This document shows positions 44,398 to 54,275 of a stretch of 64,000 nucleotides of DNA, piece after piece. The notes under the pieces are model-generated. The model made no database searches and had not been told where the DNA came from. It saw only the letters and a list, made by a program, of their open reading frames with translations. Source of the DNA: Variovorax sp. PBL-E5 (GTDB taxonomy: Bacteria > Pseudomonadota > Gammaproteobacteria > Burkholderiales > Burkholderiaceae_C); NCBI RefSeq assembly GCF_901827185.1, contig NZ_LR594671.1, positions 4,304,001 through 4,368,000 on the forward strand. Reading direction: 5' to 3'. The translations under genes were made by a program, and so were the position numbers. Every line of letters begins with the position of its first letter. Position 1 is the first letter of the stretch.

Positions 44398-45447
44398 ATG
44401 ACTCTCATCCGAAATGCCTGGTATGCCGCAGCCTGGTCCCACGAGATCCAGCGCACGCTGCTGGCCCGCACGATCCTGCAAGAACCCGTGGTGCTGTTCC
44501 GGCGCGAGGACGGCGAGCCCGCTGCGCTGGCCGACCGCTGCCCGCACCGCTTCGTTCCGCTGCATCGCGGAACCCTGAAGGGCGACACCGTCGAATGCGG
44601 CTACCACGGCCTGTGCTTCAACGCGCAGGGGGCCTGCACCCACAACCCGCACGGCAATGGACTGATTCCGAGAATGGCGCGGGTCCGCGCCTATCCGCTG
44701 GTCGAATCGCAAGGCGTGGTGTGGATCTGGATGGGTCCGCCCGAGCTGGCCGACCCGGCCGCGATCGTGCGCTTCGAACCGCTCGAGGACGACCGCTTCG
44801 AAACGGTCCACGGCTACCTGCACGTGAACGCGAACTACCAGCTGATCAGCGACAACCTGCTCGACCTCACGCACGGCCAGTACGTGCATCCGATGTTCCG
44901 CAATGCCGCGGGGCCGGCCGCCATGGAAGAGTCGCCGGCGAACGGCGACACGGTCTGGGCCCGCTTCGTGCGCCGCGACCAATTGCCCAACGGGTACTTC
45001 AAGATGCTGGGCTTCCCGCCCGAGCAGCGCGGCGACCACCGCAACTTCATGCGCTGGAATCCACCGGGCAATCTGCTGCTGGACGTCGGCATGACCGCGG
45101 TCGGCGGTCGGCCGGAGGACGGCCTGTCGATTCCGACGACGCACCTGCTGACGCCGGAGACCGAGACCAGCTCGCACTACTTCTGGGCCATGTCGCGCAA
45201 CTTCCGGACCGGCGACCGGGCGCTCAGCGACGAGTTGCTGCGCGTGGGCATCGACATCTTCAACAACGAGGACAAGCCCGTGATCGAAGCGCAGCAGGCC
45301 TACATGCAATCCGAGACCGACCTCTTCAAGATGAAGCCGATCCTGCTGTCGACCGATGCGCCGGCGGTGCGCGCGCGGCGCATTCTCAAGGAGCGCGCGG
45401 AACGGGAACAGCGGCAGGGCGCGGCAGTGCCGGTGCCCGCGAAATAA
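44398..45447 (+). CDS. Rieske non-haem iron oxygenase, vanillate O-demethylase oxygenase (VanA) family
   Basis: A 349-residue oxygenase. The N-terminal Rieske domain (MTLIRNAWYAAAWSHEIQ) has [2Fe-2S] ligands in DRCPHRFVPLHRG and VECGYHGLCFNAQG. The catalytic domain has the iron-site segment SDNLLDLTHGQYVHP with two histidines and the bridging aspartate. VanA relatives remove methyl groups from oxygen or nitrogen as formaldehyde. The formaldehyde dehydrogenase two genes downstream supports demethylation here. The reductase partner is at 39028. The true substrate is unknown. Confidence 0.92.
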   Translation: MTLIRNAWYAAAWSHEIQRTLLARTILQEPVVLFRREDGEPAALADRCPHRFVPLHRGTLKGDTVECGYHGLCFNAQGACTHNPHGNGLIPRMARVRAYPLVESQGVVWIWMGPPELADPAAIVRFEPLEDDRFETVHGYLHVNANYQLISDNLLDLTHGQYVHPMFRNAAGPAAMEESPANGDTVWARFVRRDQLPNGYFKMLGFPPEQRGDHRNFMRWNPPGNLLLDVGMTAVGGRPEDGLSIPTTHLLTPETETSSHYFWAMSRNFRTGDRALSDELLRVGIDIFNNEDKPVIEAQQAYMQSETDLFKMKPILLSTDAPAVRARRILKERAEREQRQGAAVPVPAK

Positions 45448-45460
45448 GCGCGAGATCGCC

Positions 45461-46521
45461 ATGAACGAAACACAAGAGGCCGAGCGTGCAGTCCCCGAGC
45501 TCCTGATCGGCTGCAGCGGACGCGGCGTCCGGGCCTCCTCGCCGAGCGCACCCGTGACGATGGAGGAGCATCCGATCGACACCCAGTTCGCGATGGTCAA
45601 GGAAAGCGGCGTCTTCGACTACCTCGCGCGCCTGCCGAGCCGCGGCAACCTCGACCCGTACCTCGCGGCAATGCGCAAGCACGACCTGCGCATCGAACAG
45701 CCGACCTGGTACTACCTGCTCGGCCGCGACGAAGCGCTGCTGCGTGACAACCTGCTGATCTGCAGCGAGGTCGGCGTTCGCCACCACAACATCATGACCT
45801 TCACGCACCATGCCGACGGCCATGCATTGAGCGACCAGGAGGTGGTCGACCACTACCTCGATACCTACGACTTCGGCATGGCGCGCGGCGTCGAACCGAG
45901 CTTCGAAGTGCACGTCAACATGTGGACCGAGCAGTTCAAGCGCGTCGCCGAAGTCGCGAATGCGGTCCAGGCGCGCGGCATTCCCTTCAACTTCACGATG
46001 GACTACAGCCACGCGACCTTCAAGATCGGCAACCCGGCCGAGCTCGAGATCTCGGGCGTGCGCGAAGAGGTCGAGGACGGCCGCATCGTGCTCGATCCTT
46101 TCGAGAAAGGATCGCTGTGCGCGCAATGGCTGGCGCAGGGCATCGTGCGCCTGGTGCAGTTCCGTCCCGCGGGACCGAACCAACCGCCGAATGTGTGGGC
46201 GCGCAACGAGGATGGCAGCGCGACGCGCGGCATCCAGTACCCGATGATGCGGCCCGCGCCCGGCGAGTGGCATTCGCCCTGGCACGCGTATTTGCTCGAA
46301 CCGTCGAAGGAAGCGCTGCGCAAGGCGCTCGCGCATCACCTGGGCGATCCGGCGAGCCGGCTGCGCTGTGTGACCACCGAGTTGATCGACATGCCCGACT
46401 ACGGCATGGGCGCGAAGTACGACCTGTTCGAACAGAACGTCGAGGCGGCGAGGTTCGTTCGCAGGACCTGGCAACGCACGCAGGCGCTGCACGCCGCGGG
46501 CCTGCTCGAAAAGGTCGAATG

Positions 46522-46522
<1 letters not shown>
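45461..46522 (+). CDS. Unrecognised 353-residue protein, possible TIM-barrel isomerase/hydrolase
   Basis: Not recognised with certainty. It starts [20 protein letters not shown] and has conserved-looking metal-type residues: [60 protein letters not shown] and [20 protein letters not shown]. The regular strand-helix order with E, H, D-x-H patterns is like xylose-isomerase-type TIM barrels (inference). It lies between the oxygenase and formaldehyde dehydrogenase and overlaps the latter's start. It is thus very probably an enzyme acting on the oxygenase product. Confidence 0.75.
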
Positions 46523-47628
<1,106 letters not shown>

Positions 47629-47682
47629 CCTCGAAGCCGAAAAGGGTGCCGATATCGGCGCTACCGATTCGATGCATTCTGA

Positions 47683-47704
47683 AAACCGATTTCCTGTCCG
47701 TCCC
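47683..47704 (+). promoter_or_regulatory. CGATTT element upstream of the first NMT1-like binding protein
   Basis: It reads AACCGATTTCCTGTCCGTCC from 47685, 75 bp before the next start codon. It matches the other three elements of the island with one inserted C. Its position suggests a separate promoter for the binding-protein/deaminase pair. Confidence 0.35.
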
Positions 47705-47778
47705 ACCCGCGCCGAGAATCCGCGGAACGGGTGTCCTGTATCTCCTCTGTGTCTCCTCGAACGCAACCAAGGATCGTC

Positions 47779-48783
47779 ATGTCGAATCGAATTCCTGCCA
47801 ACTGGACCCGCGCGCTGACCGCGCTCGTGATCGCAGCGTCGGGCCTGTGCGCGCAGGCGGCGCCGGCCGCCGACCAGGTCAACGTGCGCTACAGCTGGAA
47901 GCTCAAGGGCGAATACATGGCCTTCTACATGGCCAAGGAAAAAGGCTACTTCGCCAAGGAAGGCATCGATGCCAAACTCGGCGAAGGCGCCGGCGCGCAG
48001 GCCGCGCTGGGTTCGCTGATCCAGGGCAACGAGGACGTGGTCGTGCTGCCGGGCATCTATGCCATCACGGCCATTTCCAAGGGCATGCCGATCAAGATGA
48101 TCGCGCTCTACCATCCGGTCGCGCCCGTCGGCTTCCTCTCCAATCGCGAGAACCCCGTGCGCACGCCGAAGGACCTGGAAGGCAAATCGGTCTCCACCGC
48201 CGCGGGCGACACGACCGTCGAGTACCTGCCCGTGCTGTGCAGCAAGGCCAAGATCGACTGCTCGAAGATCAAGCGCGTGCGCGGCGACATGGGCATGCGG
48301 GTGTCGCAGCTGCAGGCCAAGCAGGTCGACCTGGCTTCGACCTACCTCAACGTCGATCCGCCGATGCTGGAAGCGCAGAACCTGCATTTCGTGATCTTCG
48401 ACGCCGCGAAGTTCGGGCTCACGGTGCCGGGCCTGGCGCTGGTGTCGACCGACAAGGCGATCCAGACCAAGGGCGATGTGCTGCGCCGCTTCATCCGCGC
48501 GCTGAACCAGGGTTTCGACAGTTCGCGCAGCGACCCGACCGGCGCGGCCGAAGCGCTGCTCAAGAGCTGGTCGGGCGGCCCGCCGCTCGGCGTGGTCACG
48601 GAGCAGGTCAAGAAGACGCTCGAATTCACGCCGGTCGCGACCAAGGAACCGCTGGGCCACATCGATCCGGCCGTCATCCGCTCGGCGCTCGACGAGATGG
48701 CGCTGGTCAATCCGCAGCACGCGTCGGCCAAGCCGCTCGACGACTACTACACCAACGTGCTGCTCGCGCCGGCGAAGAACTGA
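47779..48783 (+). CDS. ABC-transporter substrate-binding protein (NMT1/THI5-like), copy 1
   Basis: A 334-residue periplasmic protein with a signal peptide (ALTALVIAASGLCAQAAPA). The NMT1/SsuA-like fold begins VNVRYSWKLKGEYMAFYMAK and continues with GAQAALGSLIQGNEDVVVLP and KDLEGKSVSTAAGDTTVEYL. It is clearly a paralogue of the binding protein at 57942. No permease or ATPase gene adjoins it, so it may use the importer at 56258-57928. The family imports nitrogen heterocycles, thiamine or riboflavin precursors, sulfonates or nitriles; the ligand here is unknown. Confidence 0.88.
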   Translation: MSNRIPANWTRALTALVIAASGLCAQAAPAADQVNVRYSWKLKGEYMAFYMAKEKGYFAKEGIDAKLGEGAGAQAALGSLIQGNEDVVVLPGIYAITAISKGMPIKMIALYHPVAPVGFLSNRENPVRTPKDLEGKSVSTAAGDTTVEYLPVLCSKAKIDCSKIKRVRGDMGMRVSQLQAKQVDLASTYLNVDPPMLEAQNLHFVIFDAAKFGLTVPGLALVSTDKAIQTKGDVLRRFIRALNQGFDSSRSDPTGAAEALLKSWSGGPPLGVVTEQVKKTLEFTPVATKEPLGHIDPAVIRSALDEMALVNPQHASAKPLDDYYTNVLLAPAKN

Positions 48784-48804
48784 GGCCGTCGCGCGGACCC
48801 TTCC

Positions 48805-50166
48805 GTGCCTTCATTGGACCCGCCCCGCTTCATCGCCAACGCGCGCCTGCCGCGCTGGCTGCTGCCGGCGCAATGGCCGGCCGCCGACGGCGAGGTCGCA
48901 CTCGCGCTGCTCGAACTGGAAGATCGGCGGATCGGCACGATCGCACCCATGCGCGACGACCTGCCGCTGCCGCCGCTCGCAGGCTGGAACATCCATGGCG
49001 CGCTGGCGCTCCCGTGCTTCGTCGATGCGCACACGCACCTCGACAAGGCCTTCACGGCCGCGCGCCTCGGCGCGGTGCAGCCCGGCCTGCCCGGCGGCAT
49101 CGCGGCCACCGCGGCGGACCGCGGGCGCTGGACGCCGGCCGACGTGCACGCACGCGCGTCGCGCGCGCTGGACTGGGCCTGGCATGCGGGCACCCGGCAG
49201 TTGCGCACGCACATCAACTGGTGGCGACCGGACGAAGCGCCCGTCGCCTGGCAAGTCCTCGATGCGCTGAAGGACGAATGGGCGGATCGCATCGCGCTGG
49301 AAAAGGTCGCGCTGTGTCCGCTGGCCTTCTTCGAAGAAGCCGCGCAGGCGCGCGCCATCGTGCGGCGCATCGCGGCGGGTGGTTCCGGCGCCGTGGTGGG
49401 CGCCTTCGTCCATTCGAGCGGCTGGAATCCGGACGCGCTGCGCAACCTGCTGCTCAGCGCGCAGGCGCTCGGCCTCGACGTCGACCTGCACGTCGACGAG
49501 GAACTCGCGCCCGAAGCCCGCGGTGTCGAGACCACGGCGCGCATCCTGCGCGAGATCGGCTTCGCGGGCCGCGTCGTCTGCAGCCACGCCTGCGCGCTCG
49601 CCGCGCAGACGCCGGCGCGCGCGCTCGCCACGCTGGATGCGGTCGCGCGCGTGCCGATCACGATCGTCTCGCTGCCGATGGCCAACCTGCTGCTGCAGGA
49701 TGCCGCGCAGGACCGGACGCCGCGCCTGCGCGGCATCACGCTCGTCAAGGAAGCGGCTGCGCGCGGCATCCCGCTGCTGTTCGCGAGCGACAGCGTGCAG
49801 GACGCGTTCTGCCGGCTGGGCAGCCTGGACCCGGTCGAGACCCTGAGCGCCGCGACGATGGCCGCGCAGCTGGGCGATCCTTTCGATGCCTGGTCGCAGT
49901 CGCTGTGCCGCGCCGACTGGCTTCAGCCCGCGCCACGGCCTCGGCCCGTGCTGGCGGGCGAGCCTGCCGATCTCGTCCTGTTCGTCGATGCGGATCCGAT
50001 CGGCTGGCCTTCGCGCGGCGCGGCGCGGGTGGTGCTGCGCCAGGGCGTGCACGCGGCCGGCACGGTGCCGCCTTCATGGCTTCAGGCCGGCGGCGCGTCG
50101 TCCATGCGGCGGCACGCATCGACGATCAGCTGCCGCAGCCAGCGCAAGCCTTCGTCCGCGTCCTGA
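48805..50166 (+). CDS. Cytosine-deaminase-like amidohydrolase
   Basis: A 453-residue metal-dependent deaminase of the CodA branch, starting at a GTG. Metal and catalytic residues are visible: LPCFVDAHTHLDKAFTAARL (two histidines), LDVDLHVDEELAPEARG (histidine and glutamate), VVCSHACALA (histidine) and LFASDSVQDAFCRLG (aspartate). CodA-type enzymes deaminate cytosine, isoguanine or creatinine. The last 28 residues overlap the convergent LysR gene by 85 bp, probably a drifted stop. It follows the binding-protein gene by 21 bp. Confidence 0.88.
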   Translation: MPSLDPPRFIANARLPRWLLPAQWPAADGEVALALLELEDRRIGTIAPMRDDLPLPPLAGWNIHGALALPCFVDAHTHLDKAFTAARLGAVQPGLPGGIAATAADRGRWTPADVHARASRALDWAWHAGTRQLRTHINWWRPDEAPVAWQVLDALKDEWADRIALEKVALCPLAFFEEAAQARAIVRRIAAGGSGAVVGAFVHSSGWNPDALRNLLLSAQALGLDVDLHVDEELAPEARGVETTARILREIGFAGRVVCSHACALAAQTPARALATLDAVARVPITIVSLPMANLLLQDAAQDRTPRLRGITLVKEAAARGIPLLFASDSVQDAFCRLGSLDPVETLSAATMAAQLGDPFDAWSQSLCRADWLQPAPRPRPVLAGEPADLVLFVDADPIGWPSRGAARVVLRQGVHAAGTVPPSWLQAGGASSMRRHASTISCRSQRKPSSAS

Positions 50167-50987
50167 TGGCCGTGCCACTGGAGCACGTCGGCCAGCACCG
50201 GCAGTTCGAGCGGCGGCTGCAGGATGCGCAGCGGCAGGTGCTTTGCGTAGTGGTTCGCCATGCGCAGCGGCACGGTGGCCAGGTAGGGCGTGCCGACGAT
50301 CGATTGCGGCACCAGCGTGAAGTTCGGCGCCCGCGCCGCCACGTCCACATGGCGGCCGTGTGCCGAGGCGATCCAGTCGGCGACCAGCGTCGGGCGTGAC
50401 GAGTAGGCGACGACATGCCGGTGGGCGAAGTAGTCCTCGAAATCCAGCGACTCGCCGATCTTCGTGTTGCCGGACCAGGCGATGCAGACAAAGGGATCCG
50501 CGAACAGCGCCTGCGACGGATGGCCATCGAGCGCGAAGCGATCCGAGACGACCAGCAGCTCGATGCGCCGCTCGGCGAAGTCGCGCGTGCTGCCGGTGTA
50601 TTCGAGCCGCACGTGCGGCGCCTCGGTGGCCAGCCGGGCGACGACTTCGCGCAGCAGCGTGGCCCAGACGTAGTCGGTGCAGGTGATGGTGAAGCAGCGC
50701 TCTGCGCTCGCCGGATCGAAGCGCGCCTTGGTCGAGAGCAGCCGCTCGGTGCTGCCGAGCAGCTCGCGCAGCGGCGAGCGCAATTCCTGGGCGAGCGGCG
50801 TCAGCTCCATGCGCCGGCCAACCTGGACGATCAGTTCGTCCTCGAAGTATTCGCGCAGCCGCGCCAGCGAACCGCTCAGCGTGGACTGGCTGACGCGCAG
50901 CCGTTCGGCGGCACGGGTGACATGCGGGTCCGTCAGCAGCGCGTCCAGCGCCACCAGCAGATTGAGGTCGAGCTTCAGGAAGTGCAT
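50082..50987 (-). CDS. LysR-family regulator (NodD-like), copy 2
   Basis: A 301-residue LysR regulator, nearly the same in its N-terminal 60 residues as copy 1 (FLKLDLNLLVALDALLTDPH, AERLRVSQSTLSGSLARLRE). It also shares FTITCTDYVWATLLREVVAR and PQSIVGTPYLATVPLRMANH. The two copies bracket the oxygenase-to-deaminase block (44.4-50.2 kb) and so probably arose by duplication. It is not followed by other genes on its strand within its unit and is convergent with the deaminase gene. Confidence 0.92.
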   Translation of the reverse strand: MHFLKLDLNLLVALDALLTDPHVTRAAERLRVSQSTLSGSLARLREYFEDELIVQVGRRMELTPLAQELRSPLRELLGSTERLLSTKARFDPASAERCFTITCTDYVWATLLREVVARLATEAPHVRLEYTGSTRDFAERRIELLVVSDRFALDGHPSQALFADPFVCIAWSGNTKIGESLDFEDYFAHRHVVAYSSRPTLVADWIASAHGRHVDVAARAPNFTLVPQSIVGTPYLATVPLRMANHYAKHLPLRILQPPLELPVLADVLQWHGHQDADEGLRWLRQLIVDACRRMDDAPPA

Positions 50988-51057
50988 GGTCTTCTGTCGG
51001 CAAGCGCGCCGGCGATCGCACCCTCGTCATGCATGCACGATCGCGGCGAAGCTGCCG

Positions 51058-52050
51058 TCAGACCTTGGCGCCGACCTGGTAGAGCTCGATGCGCGTGCCG
51101 TCGGGATCGGTGACATAGATGGTCAAGCCATAGGGCCCGTCGTGCAGGTCCTCCTGGAACTCGACGCTCGTCTTCTTCAGTCGCTCGCGCAGCGCGCGCA
51201 CGTCGTTGACCTCGAAGGCCATGTGATCGATCTGCTTGTGCGATGCCGCGCGTCCGCCGACGATGGCCACGCCCTGGTGGAAGGCGGTGAAGGGCCGGCC
51301 GTCGGCCAGCGGCTTGGCCGGCCGGATGCTGAAGCCGAGCTGGTCGACATAGAAGGCGGTCGAACGCGGCACGTCTTGCACCATCATCAGCATGTGACCG
51401 TAGCCCAGCGCGCGGGGCGCCGATTGCGCCTCGATCCAGCCGAGCATCTCCTTCGAATCGGAGATCTCGCAGAAGTACTGCTTCCAGACTTTCTTGGCCG
51501 TCGCTTCCCATTCGCCGTTGACGCCCGAGATGCAATCGTCGAGCGCGACGACGTCGTAGTCGCGCAGATAGGCTTCGCGGATGCTGGTCTCGACACAGGC
51601 GTTGGTGGTGGTGCCGGCGATGAACAGCGTGCGGGTGCCGAGCATCTTCAGCATCATCTCGAGACGGGTCTCGTAGAAGGCGCCGAAGCGGTGCTTGCGG
51701 ATCACGTACGACGGATTGACGGCAGCGAGCGGCTTGAGCTCTTCGACGATCTCCTCGTCCCATGTGCCGGCGAGCGCCGACACCTGCTTGCGCCGCGAGG
51801 TGTGGCCCGCGAGCTTCTTGTGCGCGCGGCTGGCATCGACGGCGAAATGCTCCTGCACCGTCCAGATGACGGGAATGCCTGCCGCCTGGCAGCGCGGAAT
51901 GAGTTCGGCGAGCGTGGGCACGATGGCCGACAGCCGCTTCGTGTCGACGCCGGAGATGCCGAGCGTGCCCTTGTCGTGAACGAAGGCGTTCTGCAGGTCG
52001 ATGACCAGCAGCGCGGAATTGCGGGTGTCGAGGTTGTCGAGCGTCATCAT
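51058..52050 (-). CDS. Isochorismatase-type cysteine hydrolase fused to a VOC (glyoxalase-fold) domain
   Basis: A 330-residue two-domain protein. Residues 1-220 are an isochorismatase-superfamily hydrolase with the catalytic aspartate in ALLVIDLQNAFVHDKG, lysine in SYVIRKHRFGAFYET and cysteine in AGTTTNACVETSIREAYL. Residues about 230-330 are a VOC domain (GYGHMLMMVQDVPRSTAFYV, QIDHMAFEVNDVRALRERL, YVTDPDGTRIELYQVG) with likely metal histidine and glutamate. N-carbamoylsarcosine amidase and RutB-type enzymes belong to the first family. It is the last gene of the leftward operon and overlaps the tautomerase stop. Confidence 0.9.
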   Translation of the reverse strand: MMTLDNLDTRNSALLVIDLQNAFVHDKGTLGISGVDTKRLSAIVPTLAELIPRCQAAGIPVIWTVQEHFAVDASRAHKKLAGHTSRRKQVSALAGTWDEEIVEELKPLAAVNPSYVIRKHRFGAFYETRLEMMLKMLGTRTLFIAGTTTNACVETSIREAYLRDYDVVALDDCISGVNGEWEATAKKVWKQYFCEISDSKEMLGWIEAQSAPRALGYGHMLMMVQDVPRSTAFYVDQLGFSIRPAKPLADGRPFTAFHQGVAIVGGRAASHKQIDHMAFEVNDVRALRERLKKTSVEFQEDLHDGPYGLTIYVTDPDGTRIELYQVGAKV

Positions 52051-52241
52051 TTTTCCTTCATGTCGATGCCGAGCACGCCGTTGCGTCCCCAGCTGTCCTT
52101 GGGCGTGTCGTGGATCACCACGTGCAGGTGGTCGGGCTTGCAGTTCGCATGGTCGACCATGGCCTGCGTGATGGCCTTGACCAGGTTGCGTTTCTGGTCG
52201 ACCGTGCGGCCTTCCCACATTTCGACGATCACGAATGGCAT
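52047..52241 (-). CDS. 4-Oxalocrotonate tautomerase family protein
   Basis: A 64-residue protein, the typical length of the family. The catalytic N-terminal proline is in place (MPFVIVEMWEGRTVDQKRNL) and DHLHVVIHDTPKDSWGRNGV matches the family pattern. It would move double bonds in an enol/keto acid or 2-hydroxymuconate-like intermediate. It is coupled to the following isochorismatase-VOC gene (ATGATGA overlap). Confidence 0.88.
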   Translation of the reverse strand: MPFVIVEMWEGRTVDQKRNLVKAITQAMVDHANCKPDHLHVVIHDTPKDSWGRNGVLGIDMKEK

Positions 52242-52242
52242 G

Positions 52243-52923
52243 TCAGTGCTCCTGAGGTTGATGGCCGGCCCAGCGTGGGACGGCGGGCGAAAAGCCGGTG
52301 ACGAAATCGTTGCCCGCACGGTCCTCGCCGCGCACCAGCCAGAGCGGCCGGGTCGCGTAGTTGAGGAGCGGCTGTTCCTCCATCGCGGTCCAGTTGGCCG
52401 GCGCATGCGGGTCGCGCACGAAGCGGCTCGCGGCGGGCATGTAGCGGATCACGTAGAGCGGCGCGCGCGGATCCAGCGCGGGCCGTGGCGCGCCGCCGAG
52501 GACCGCGAGATCGAAGCAGCTCACCGGCGCCGATGGATGGCCGGGCGCGACAAGCACGACCGCACCCGCGAGCGGCAGCACCGGCCAGTAGCGGCCTTCG
52601 CGCTGCGCTTCGACGAAGCGCAGATAGGACGCCGCCTCGAGATGCAGCTGCGAGTCCCACAGCACGATGTCGGGACCGATGATCTGCTCGACCCGATCGA
52701 GAATCGCCGGGTCTTCGCACAGATCGAGAAAGCGCCACGCATCGGCGAGCACCGACGCATGGCCCCAGGGATTGTGGATGCCGGACAAGCGCTCGCGGCG
52801 CAGCGGCGGCTGTCGCGCCGCGAGTTCGCGCACCACCGCATGCACGGCATCGATGCGCTCGCCGAGGCTGCGGGCGACCGGCGCCACGCTGCCCATCACC
52901 GGCTCGCAGAATCCGGTCTCCAT
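52243..52923 (-). CDS. Degenerate phytanoyl-CoA-dioxygenase-like protein
   Basis: A 226-residue protein whose middle part (AILDRVEQIIGPDIVLWDSQ then LHLEAASYLRF) follows the PhyH pattern lGPDIVLWxSQ. The iron-binding HxD that normally comes next (WHQD) is not there. The later segments (YWPVLPLAGAVVLVAPGHP) fit a double-stranded beta-helix core. It is either a non-iron relative or an unrelated cupin-like fold, so no enzymatic function is claimed. It sits in the operon with 2-bp and 1-bp gaps to its neighbours. Confidence 0.6.
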   Translation of the reverse strand: METGFCEPVMGSVAPVARSLGERIDAVHAVVRELAARQPPLRRERLSGIHNPWGHASVLADAWRFLDLCEDPAILDRVEQIIGPDIVLWDSQLHLEAASYLRFVEAQREGRYWPVLPLAGAVVLVAPGHPSAPVSCFDLAVLGGAPRPALDPRAPLYVIRYMPAASRFVRDPHAPANWTAMEEQPLLNYATRPLWLVRGEDRAGNDFVTGFSPAVPRWAGHQPQEH

Positions 52924-52925
52924 GG

Positions 52926-54275
52926 TCACGCAGGCACGGTGAGGCAGCGGCCGCGGCCGTAGGCGCTTTCGTCGACCGCGCCGTTCTCGTAGACGACCGC
53001 GCCGCGCGAGGTCGTGAGCACGGGCCAGCCCTTGAGCTTCCAGCCTTCGTAGATGCAGGTGCCCTTGCCGGTGTGCTTGACGGTGCGCTCTTCGTCGAGA
53101 TCGACCAGCACCATGTCGGCATCGAAGCCGACTTCGATGTTGCCCTTGCGCGGCCAGAGGCCGAAGCGCCGTGCCGGATGGGCCGAATTGAGCTGCACCA
53201 GCCGCGACAGCGACAGGCCGCGCTGGTGCACGCCGAAGTGCAGCATCAGCGAGAGCTCCCAGGGAAAGGACACCACGCCCGGGAACTCGGTCCACAGGTC
53301 CTCGCCCTTCTTCGGCAGGAAGGGCACGTGGTCGGTGCCGAGGCTGTAGACCGAGCCGTTCATGATGCCGCGCCAGAGGCCGTCCTGCTCTTCCTGGTCG
53401 CGCAGCGGCGGCGAGATCTTGGCGCGCATGTCGAGGTCCTTGTCGTAGCAGGTGCGCGTGAGGTAGTGCTGACAGGTCTCGACGGTGACATTCACGCCGC
53501 GTGCCTGCGCCTCGGCGGCCAGCACCGGGCCCATGCCGACCGAGGTGTGGACCAGGTGCAGCGAACAGCCGGTGCGCTCGGCCAGGAAGATCATGCGGCG
53601 GATCGTCTCGACCTCGCAGAAGGCCGGGCGCGATTCGGTGTAAGCGCCGAGATCCTGCCGGCCCGTGGCCTTGATCTCGTTCTTCAGCCACGACGCGATC
53701 TGCGTGTTCTCGCAGTGCACGTTGATGAGCGCGCCGGGCACCTTCGCCAGGATGCGCATCGCCGCGTACACCCAGCCGTCGGTCGCGGGCACGATGCCGA
53801 TCGGGTTGTCGGGCTCGTAGCCGAAGTAGCACTTGAACGAGCGCACGCCGGTCTTGGCGATGATCTCGGGAATCTCGGCGATGTGCTCTTCGCGCTGGAT
53901 GCCGAAGTGGAAGCCGAAGTCGATGGGCGCGTTTTCCTCGCCCACCGCCTTGCGTTCCTCGTAGAACGGGATGTAGGAGGGCTTGAGGTTGCGGATGTAG
54001 AGCAATGCCGTGGTGATGCCGCCCGAGGCCGCGGCCGCGAGTTCCGTGCGCATGTCCTCGGCATAGGGATACTTGACGCCGAGATGGCAGTGCGGATCGA
54101 TCACGCCGGGCATCAGCACGCGGCCGCCGGCATCGATGTCGCGATGGCCCTGGGGCAGCGCGCTGTCGGCGCCCGTCATGATGATCTTGCCGTCCTTCAC
54201 GGCGACGCCACCGTGAAACTCCCCGTCATGGCGCACCACGCGTGCGTTGCGAATCACCAGGTCGGCGTTGCTCAT
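52926..54275 (-). CDS. Dihydropyrimidinase / hydantoinase-like amidohydrolase
   Basis: A 449-residue cyclic-amidohydrolase. It starts MSNADLVIRNARVVRHDGEF and has the metal motif LMPGVIDPHCHLGVKYPYAE, the carbamylated-lysine segment RSFKCYFGYEPDN, NVHCENTQIASWL, LHLVHTSVGMGPV and the aspartate in SLGTDHVPFLPKKGEDL. Such enzymes open cyclic ureides (dihydrouracil, hydantoins, allantoin, dihydroorotate). It overlaps the dipicolinate-synthase-like gene by 4 bp. Confidence 0.92.
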   Translation of the reverse strand: MSNADLVIRNARVVRHDGEFHGGVAVKDGKIIMTGADSALPQGHRDIDAGGRVLMPGVIDPHCHLGVKYPYAEDMRTELAAAASGGITTALLYIRNLKPSYIPFYEERKAVGEENAPIDFGFHFGIQREEHIAEIPEIIAKTGVRSFKCYFGYEPDNPIGIVPATDGWVYAAMRILAKVPGALINVHCENTQIASWLKNEIKATGRQDLGAYTESRPAFCEVETIRRMIFLAERTGCSLHLVHTSVGMGPVLAAEAQARGVNVTVETCQHYLTRTCYDKDLDMRAKISPPLRDQEEQDGLWRGIMNGSVYSLGTDHVPFLPKKGEDLWTEFPGVVSFPWELSLMLHFGVHQRGLSLSRLVQLNSAHPARRFGLWPRKGNIEVGFDADMVLVDLDEERTVKHTGKGTCIYEGWKLKGWPVLTTSRGAVVYENGAVDESAYGRGRCLTVPA

